12,069 nt of DNA from a bacterium (GTDB lineage: Bacteria; Bacteroidota; Bacteroidia; Bacteroidales; Muribaculaceae). The notes under the pieces were generated by a model. It did no database searches and was not told the DNA's origin. It saw only the letters and a program-made list of their open reading frames with translations. The number at the start of each line of letters is the position of its first letter. The first letter of the stretch is position 1. Both the position numbers and the translations under genes were made by a program. Positions 7,369 through 12,069 of this stretch are shown in pieces. The DNA is taken from the NCBI GenBank assembly GCA_004559845.1, contig SFWW01000032.1:1-12069 (forward strand), read 5' to 3'.

Positions 7369-8253
7369 ATGAGAAACTACTTATTAATTTCACTCTTACT
7401 AATTAGCGGAGTGGTAAGTGCAGAAACGATGAAAGAGGGAGTTTTGACGAATGTGAAGAAACTCACCGATAGCTCTGAAAAATTTGAGAATCCAAAATGG
7501 TCGCCCGATGGAAGCCTGATTGCTTTCACCAATTATGGCTACAACAATTTGTATGTAATGGATGCCAACGGCGAGAATATGCATCGCATTTCGAGCGCCA
7601 CCAGTGTGGGCTTCGGCTATGAATGGGATGCCGATTCCAAACACATTTTCGCCACCGACTTGCGCCATGATATGGTGGCAGGGAAAAAGATAAGAAAGCA
7701 GGCGCTGTGGTCGATTTCCACCGGCGGCGATAGCGAGAAACTTTCCGAAGATTTCACCCGCATGAATATGGAAGCCAAACTCGCTACCCGCTCCTTTAAG
7801 CAAAAGCGCGCCGCCAGAGCCGCACAAAAGGTGAGCCTATCGTGCGAGCGCGAAGGCCTCTACGTGATTAGCGGGTCGGGGCAGAAAACCCTCATCAACG
7901 CCGGAGCTTCGTTTTGCCCGGCTTTGTCGCCCGACGGCTCAAAGGTAGCGTTCAACCACGGCAATTACGTGTGCGTGGTAAACATCGACGGCTCGGGCAA
8001 AATCAAACTCGACCATGGTTTCAACCCCACTTGGGCAAACAACAGCCAGGTAGTGTATGAGCAAAGCACCGACGATGGCCACACCTACACCTCCAGCGAT
8101 TTATATATCATCCGTGCCGATGGCTCGCAAAAGAAAGCACTCACATCCACCACCCTATTGATGGAAATGTGCCCTTCTATCAGTCCCGACGGAAGCCGGA
8201 TTGTGTTCACTTCGTTTAACGATGGTCAGGTGTACTGCGCCGACTTCAAATAA
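7369..8253 (+). CDS. Secreted TolB/PD40-type beta-propeller protein
   Basis: The 294-residue product begins with a clear signal peptide, MRNYLLISLLLISGVVSA, probably cut between A18 and E19. There is no cysteine at the cut site, so it is not a lipoprotein. The mature part is built of PD40-like propeller blades. The diagnostic SPDGS occurs at 45-49, 187-191 (LSPDGSKVAF) and 272-276 (ISPDGSRIVF), and weaker blades show at YEWDADSKHIF (about 84-94) and NPTWANNSQVVY (about 219-230). A basic, charged segment around 120-155 interrupts the pattern. With five recognisable blades it equals only the propeller half of TolB and lacks TolB's N-terminal domain, so it should not be called TolB. Such proteins usually bind other periplasmic or surface proteins. 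The 12-base gap to the amidase gene suggests one transcript and a shared task, but its ligand is unknown. Confidence 0.85.
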   Translation: MRNYLLISLLLISGVVSAETMKEGVLTNVKKLTDSSEKFENPKWSPDGSLIAFTNYGYNNLYVMDANGENMHRISSATSVGFGYEWDADSKHIFATDLRHDMVAGKKIRKQALWSISTGGDSEKLSEDFTRMNMEAKLATRSFKQKRAARAAQKVSLSCEREGLYVISGSGQKTLINAGASFCPALSPDGSKVAFNHGNYVCVVNIDGSGKIKLDHGFNPTWANNSQVVYEQSTDDGHTYTSSDLYIIRADGSQKKALTSTTLLMEMCPSISPDGSRIVFTSFNDGQVYCADFK

Positions 8254-8265
8254 TCACTCCATCCT

Positions 8266-11200
8266 ATGAAAAGATTACGCAACTTACTGATTTTGGTATG
8301 GGCAGCACTGATGCCCATTGCCGCACAAGCCTCTTGGGAAAACTATGTGGTGGTGCTCGACCCCGGACATGGTGGCGACGACCCCGGCGCATGCTATTCT
8401 AATGGCATCTACAACAATCAAACCGAATCATGGCTCGCACTGCAATGCGCATCGAAAGTGTACGACAAACTCACCGCGATGGGCGCCGACGTGTACATGA
8501 CCCGATGGGAAGACGATTTTGATGGCGAAATCGAACTCTCACCCCGTAGGGCATATTGCTACACCTATGGGTCCGACGTGTTTGTATCGTTCCACCTCAA
8601 TGCTGCCAATGCAGTGGCGCACGGCACCGAAACGTGGTATTACTACGACGGCAGCTACGACTTGGCTTCGAGCGTTCAAAACGGTCTGATTACCAAATTC
8701 TCAGACCAAGAAGGCAACGGCGGCTTCGAAGTGTCGGACCGAGGCATCAAAAACAATGGATGGACGGTGATTACTGCAGGCGAGGCTTATCCCTCGGTGC
8801 TTACCGAAGGCTTGTTTGTGGACTGCTACACCGACTGGCAACTCATTCAAGACACCTCAAGTGCCGGCTTCTACTCGTGGGTTGACGGCCACTTGAAAGG
8901 CATCTACGATTATCTCAACAACTACGGCAACTATTCCGTGACCGAGCCATCCTACTATAATGGCGGTGGCGGCGTGGTGGCATCTGACCCCTATATTGCC
9001 GTGAGCACCAACACAGTGTATTTGGAATGTGAAGCCGGGCAAACCGCCTCAGCCACCGTGCAAGTGAGCGGCAACAAATTGAACGGCTGGTGCTTCGTAA
9101 CGCCCACCGACGCTTGCAATGGCGTGTTCTCCGTTACTCCATCCGGGCTGAATGTGGCAGGCTATCCCGACTATAATTTCACCGACGAAAATCCGCAAAT
9201 CACCATCACCTTCACCCCATCGGCAGTGGGCGAATACTATGGCGACAACAATGGCGATGGCTACAACGACTATGTGATTACGCTCAAGAGCGTGGACACC
9301 GAAGGCAACGACGTGTATCAGTGGATCAACCTCAAGGGCGTGGCAACGGCACCCCCATTATCGTTTACCGAAAAATGGAACTTTAGCGACAAAGCCGGCA
9401 CCGCTACGCAAACCGGCTGGGATGCCACAAAAGTGCGCAACATGGCTTACTACGATGGCCGCCTCTACCTTGTGTACGACCACTCCTACATCAAGGTGGT
9501 GGATGCTCGCACCGGCAAATTCCTCTACAACCTCAATAGCACCGGTGTGGAAGGCGGCATCCTCAACCTCGTGGATGTGCGCCCCTTCGGCGGCAAAATC
9601 ATCGCCAGCAACCTCGGCGGTATCGACGGCTCGGGCAACACCCACGACCTGAAAATCTACACTTGGGACAATGCCATGGATGCACCCCACGTCACCACCA
9701 TTGATTATGCCACCCTTCAAGCCAACAATATCGTGCGCTTGGGCGACTACATTGAAGTGGGTGGCGATTGGACCACCGAAGGCAGCCGCATCATCTTTGC
9801 TCACGACAACACCGGCAAAGTGAGCGGCGTGACCGGCGGCACACAAATCGTGGAATTCCCCGTGGCAAACGGCGTGATTGGCACATCGCCCGGCAAAATT
9901 ATCGACATCACCGACAATGGGTCGGCAGTGAAAGCAAGCGCCTCCATCAGAGCTTATCCCACTGCCTATGGCTACATGATTGACGGCTCGCAAATCCCGG
10001 CCACCAAAATCGATGCCGATGGCGCCGTGCTCGATAGAATGTCGGGTATGAAGAATTGGGGCAATGCTTACCGTCAATTCGACTACGATGGCACCACCTA
10101 CGGCTTGATGCTTGATTTCAACGATGCTACCTATTCCTCAACCGATGCTAACGGCAACCCCACACAAACAGCCGAAGATGCTGCCAAAAACTATACCGGC
10201 GGTCACATGAAATTGCTGCAAATCACTTCACCCGACTGGAGCAACTCATTCTTCTCGCCCAAGCGAATGGCAAGTTATCCCGCCAACGGACTTTCCGACA
10301 CAAGGCGAAACATCAACTGCACCGGCAATGTGCAAATCAACCAAGATGGCAACAACTATGTGGAGGCTTGGGTGCTGAGCGCCAACCAAGGCATTGCCTA
10401 CTACTACACCGGCAATCCGCCCGAAAGCACCATCACCGACCCCGCCATCACAGCATCGCCCACCGAACTGGCATTTAGCACAAAGGTGAACGAACCGCTC
10501 ACCAAGTCGGTTTCCGTGTCGGGGAGCAACCTCACCGGCAACATTACCGCCTCTCTTTCCGGTGCAAATGCCAATATGTGGAATGTGAGCCCTGCCTCGC
10601 TCTCTGCCGGTGGCACGATTGAAGTGACTTACCAACCCACCACCAAGGGCAACCACACCGCCACCCTCACCCTCGCTTCGGCAGGTGCCGCCGATGTGGT
10701 TATCAACCTCTCCGGCGAAGCCTATGTGGAACAAGTAATCACCGGCTACAGCCTTGCGCAAGATTGGGCACACACTTCAGGTCACCTCACAGCCAACACC
10801 AATAGCCGTTGGGCAACCGGTATGGAAGGCAAAATCTACGTCAACGACCACGCCAATTCCAAACTCTACTATTGGTCGGAATCCGGGCTCACCGACACCG
10901 GCATCGCTTCGGCAGGCGGCACAGCCATCACTTCCGACCAAGCCGGCAACATCATTTTGCCCACCTCGTTCTACTCCTCGGGATGCACCTCAATGAAGAT
11001 ACTTCCCGCCGGAGGCAGCGCATTCCAATCCATTTCGCTCACACTTCCCTCCGATGTTACGGCATCCACCCTACAATATATGTGTAAGGCTCAAGGCAAT
11101 GTGATGAGTGCAGAAGGAGGCGCCATCTATGTATTCCCAAGCGGTTCAACCAAAGTGGCAAAAATCATTATTGCCAATGGCGAACAAGTGTCGGCATCAT

Positions 11201-11808
11201 CCATCGATGTATCGCCGGTGAAGTCCGACGGACAATCGCTTGCCCTGCCCCTCACCTCCGACATCAATAGCAACTTGCTCGCCGTACGCAACCGCACAAG
11301 CGATTTCCAACACTTCTACCTCAACGATTCCGGCACCTTCACCGCATGCCCCAACAATAACATCTCCACCACCCAAGGCGGCACCATATTTAAAGCCGCC
11401 GACGTGTATTTCGCAGTGGAACCGGTGCTCAATGGCGCAGCCTCTGATGTGGCTTACATCGACGGCTTCCAAATCGTGAATCTCAAAACCGGTGCAGTGG
11501 TAGCTACTCACGAAGCTCAACTCTCGGAAAGCGCCTACAAGCCCAACCCCAACTGCATCACGGCAGAAGTGGTGAACAACAGCACGGTGAAACTCTATCA
11601 ATACGTGCCCGGACAACTTGCCGCACAGTACACCTTCAGCCTCACATTGGCAGAAGAGCCCGTGAAACTGGATATCACCAGCGCAACGAACCTCGTGAAC
11701 TACATTATTGGCAACAGCACCGTGAAAGAAAGCTATTTCGACTACAACAACGATGGCACCATTGATATTGCCGACGTAACCGCCATCATCAACGCCATCC
11801 TGAAATAG
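8266..11808 (+). CDS. Secreted multidomain N-acetylmuramoyl-L-alanine amidase with dockerin-like tail
   Basis: The 1180-residue protein starts with a signal peptide cut about AQA22-S23. Residues 27-220 are an Amidase_3 domain, which cuts the bond between N-acetylmuramic acid and the stem peptide. Its zinc ligands are H35 (DPGHGG), E54 (NQTESW) and H110 (SFHLNA), with catalytic E181 (LTEGLFVD); all are present. A glycine-rich linker (232-240) leads to an Ig-like module (241-362) with an acidic calcium-type loop at 327-335. Then come a large beta-propeller-like region (366-720), a second Ig-like module (726-820, starting ITASPTELAF), a second propeller-like region (826-1130), and a dockerin-like tail. 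In the tail, D1159, N1161, D1163, D1167 and D1170 form an EF-hand loop. Ordinary division amidases are far shorter, so this looks specialised for muropeptides or surface-bound substrate. I see no type IX sorting domain. Catalytic assignment is strong; propeller assignment is moderate and inferred from repeated DGxLY/GKIY-type strands. Confidence 0.9.
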   Translation: MKRLRNLLILVWAALMPIAAQASWENYVVVLDPGHGGDDPGACYSNGIYNNQTESWLALQCASKVYDKLTAMGADVYMTRWEDDFDGEIELSPRRAYCYTYGSDVFVSFHLNAANAVAHGTETWYYYDGSYDLASSVQNGLITKFSDQEGNGGFEVSDRGIKNNGWTVITAGEAYPSVLTEGLFVDCYTDWQLIQDTSSAGFYSWVDGHLKGIYDYLNNYGNYSVTEPSYYNGGGGVVASDPYIAVSTNTVYLECEAGQTASATVQVSGNKLNGWCFVTPTDACNGVFSVTPSGLNVAGYPDYNFTDENPQITITFTPSAVGEYYGDNNGDGYNDYVITLKSVDTEGNDVYQWINLKGVATAPPLSFTEKWNFSDKAGTATQTGWDATKVRNMAYYDGRLYLVYDHSYIKVVDARTGKFLYNLNSTGVEGGILNLVDVRPFGGKIIASNLGGIDGSGNTHDLKIYTWDNAMDAPHVTTIDYATLQANNIVRLGDYIEVGGDWTTEGSRIIFAHDNTGKVSGVTGGTQIVEFPVANGVIGTSPGKIIDITDNGSAVKASASIRAYPTAYGYMIDGSQIPATKIDADGAVLDRMSGMKNWGNAYRQFDYDGTTYGLMLDFNDATYSSTDANGNPTQTAEDAAKNYTGGHMKLLQITSPDWSNSFFSPKRMASYPANGLSDTRRNINCTGNVQINQDGNNYVEAWVLSANQGIAYYYTGNPPESTITDPAITASPTELAFSTKVNEPLTKSVSVSGSNLTGNITASLSGANANMWNVSPASLSAGGTIEVTYQPTTKGNHTATLTLASAGAADVVINLSGEAYVEQVITGYSLAQDWAHTSGHLTANTNSRWATGMEGKIYVNDHANSKLYYWSESGLTDTGIASAGGTAITSDQAGNIILPTSFYSSGCTSMKILPAGGSAFQSISLTLPSDVTASTLQYMCKAQGNVMSAEGGAIYVFPSGSTKVAKIIIANGEQVSASSIDVSPVKSDGQSLALPLTSDINSNLLAVRNRTSDFQHFYLNDSGTFTACPNNNISTTQGGTIFKAADVYFAVEPVLNGAASDVAYIDGFQIVNLKTGAVVATHEAQLSESAYKPNPNCITAEVVNNSTVKLYQYVPGQLAAQYTFSLTLAEEPVKLDITSATNLVNYIIGNSTVKESYFDYNNDGTIDIADVTAIINAILK
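11668..11805 (+). other. Dockerin-like C-terminal domain (within the amidase)
   Basis: Residues 1135-1149 (LDITSATNLVNYIIG) align with 1166-1180 (IDIADVTAIINAILK) at a 31-residue shift, which shows the two-repeat dockerin plan. The second repeat has a full calcium loop (D1159, N1161, D1163, G1164, D1167, D1170). The first repeat keeps its helix, but its loop positions read LAEEPVKLD and lack most ligands. Confidence 0.75.
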
Positions 11809-11833
11809 CACGCCTAAAACGCTAACCGCTCTT

Positions 11834-11876
11834 AAAAAAATTGAACAGAGGGACAGTCCCTTTGTTCAATTTTTTT
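11834..11876. repeat. Near-perfect 43-base palindrome, likely also a terminator
   Basis: The two 21-base arms are centred on A11855. They pair throughout except for one G-T wobble (11848 with 11862): seven A, TTGAACA, G, AGGGAC on the left; GTCCCT, T, TGTTCAA and seven T on the right. It begins 26 bases after the amidase stop. As RNA it gives a long hairpin ending in U residues on either strand, so it could terminate transcription in both directions. A diverged copy lies at 3264-3297 in opposite orientation, so it may be a dispersed REP- or MITE-like element. Confidence 0.85.
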
Positions 11877-11928
11877 TCACTTCTATCAACAATCCCACAC
11901 CTCTATTGCACTGCTTTTAGGCTGATTG

Positions 11929-11960
11929 TTTGAAAATTATGAAAAAGAATTGTATCTTTA
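11929..11960 (+). promoter_or_regulatory. Candidate promoter for a gene beyond the window
   Basis: TTTG at 11929-11932, a 20-base spacer and TATCTTTA at 11953-11960 match the Bacteroidetes form except for the last base of the -7 box. Downstream to 12069 I see no start codon with an open frame: the ATG at 11972 stops after seven codons. A TCGATT/AATCGA dyad at 12004-12024 lies in what would be a leader. The stretch is probably the 5' untranslated region of the next gene or the start of an RNA. Confidence 0.45.
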
Positions 11961-12069
11961 ACGTGAGTTCGATGAAAATAACTAAAAGATTGTGAGCTGG
12001 TTGTCGATTTCTCGTTCTAATCGAAGCATTGGTTTCTTGGGAAAAAAGCAATAGGCTGCGAGGCCAGAC

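Noticed and set aside
7369..8253. Calling the propeller protein TolB
   Set aside because: It lacks the N-terminal TolB domain, and no tolA, tolQ, tolR or pal gene lies nearby; only the PD40 blades are shared.
11400..11808. Type IX secretion sorting domain at the amidase C-terminus
   Set aside because: The end is a dockerin-like helix-loop-helix with DxNxDG spacing, not the beta-sandwich sorting domain with its conserved closing motifs.
11972..11995. Seven-codon frame MKITKRL after the last promoter-like signal
   Set aside because: It is too short to support as a gene and could be a chance ATG; a leader peptide cannot be shown.

Overview
The window looks like a chromosomal segment from a Bacteroidales bacterium, probably an anaerobic gut or oral relative of Prevotella, Muribaculaceae or Bacteroides. 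The evidence is fourfold. Promoters have the Bacteroidetes form (TTG or TTTG, exactly 20 bases, then TAnnTTTG). Starts lack Shine-Dalgarno sequences and sit behind A/T-rich leaders. There is an oxygen-sensitive class I fumarase of one chain. A secreted protein ends in the dockerin-like tail common in this order. The exact genus cannot be read from the sequence. All genes are on the + strand.

Layout. Bases 1-288 are an AT-rich non-coding stretch with two small dyads. Next come an RluA-family pseudouridine synthase (361-1041) with a good promoter, and a class I fumarate hydratase (1144-2793) closed by a strong terminator. An initiator tRNA-fMet gene (3080-3154) follows with its own promoter and terminator. 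After a short non-coding stretch holding a diverged palindromic repeat, a second transcription unit encodes a GT4 glycosyltransferase (3437-4612) and, six bases later, the replication-restart helicase PriA (4619-7090). A third unit encodes a small secreted TolB/PD40-type beta-propeller protein (7369-8253) and, 12 bases later, a 1180-residue secreted amidase (8266-11808). A near-perfect 43-base palindrome follows that gene. The last 190 bases hold a candidate promoter and leader for a gene outside the window.

Most of the window is housekeeping: rRNA or tRNA modification, central carbon and fumarate metabolism, translation initiation and replication restart. The accessory part is the final gene pair. 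Its large protein combines a zinc N-acetylmuramoyl-L-alanine amidase, two Ig-like modules, two beta-propeller-like regions and a dockerin-like C-terminus whose first repeat has lost its calcium loop. Both proteins carry signal peptides, so they probably work together in the periplasm or outside the cell on peptidoglycan or muropeptides. The other item worth attention is the palindrome at 11834-11876, which has a diverged copy in opposite orientation at 3264-3297. It may be a REP/MITE-like dispersed element that also serves as a terminator.
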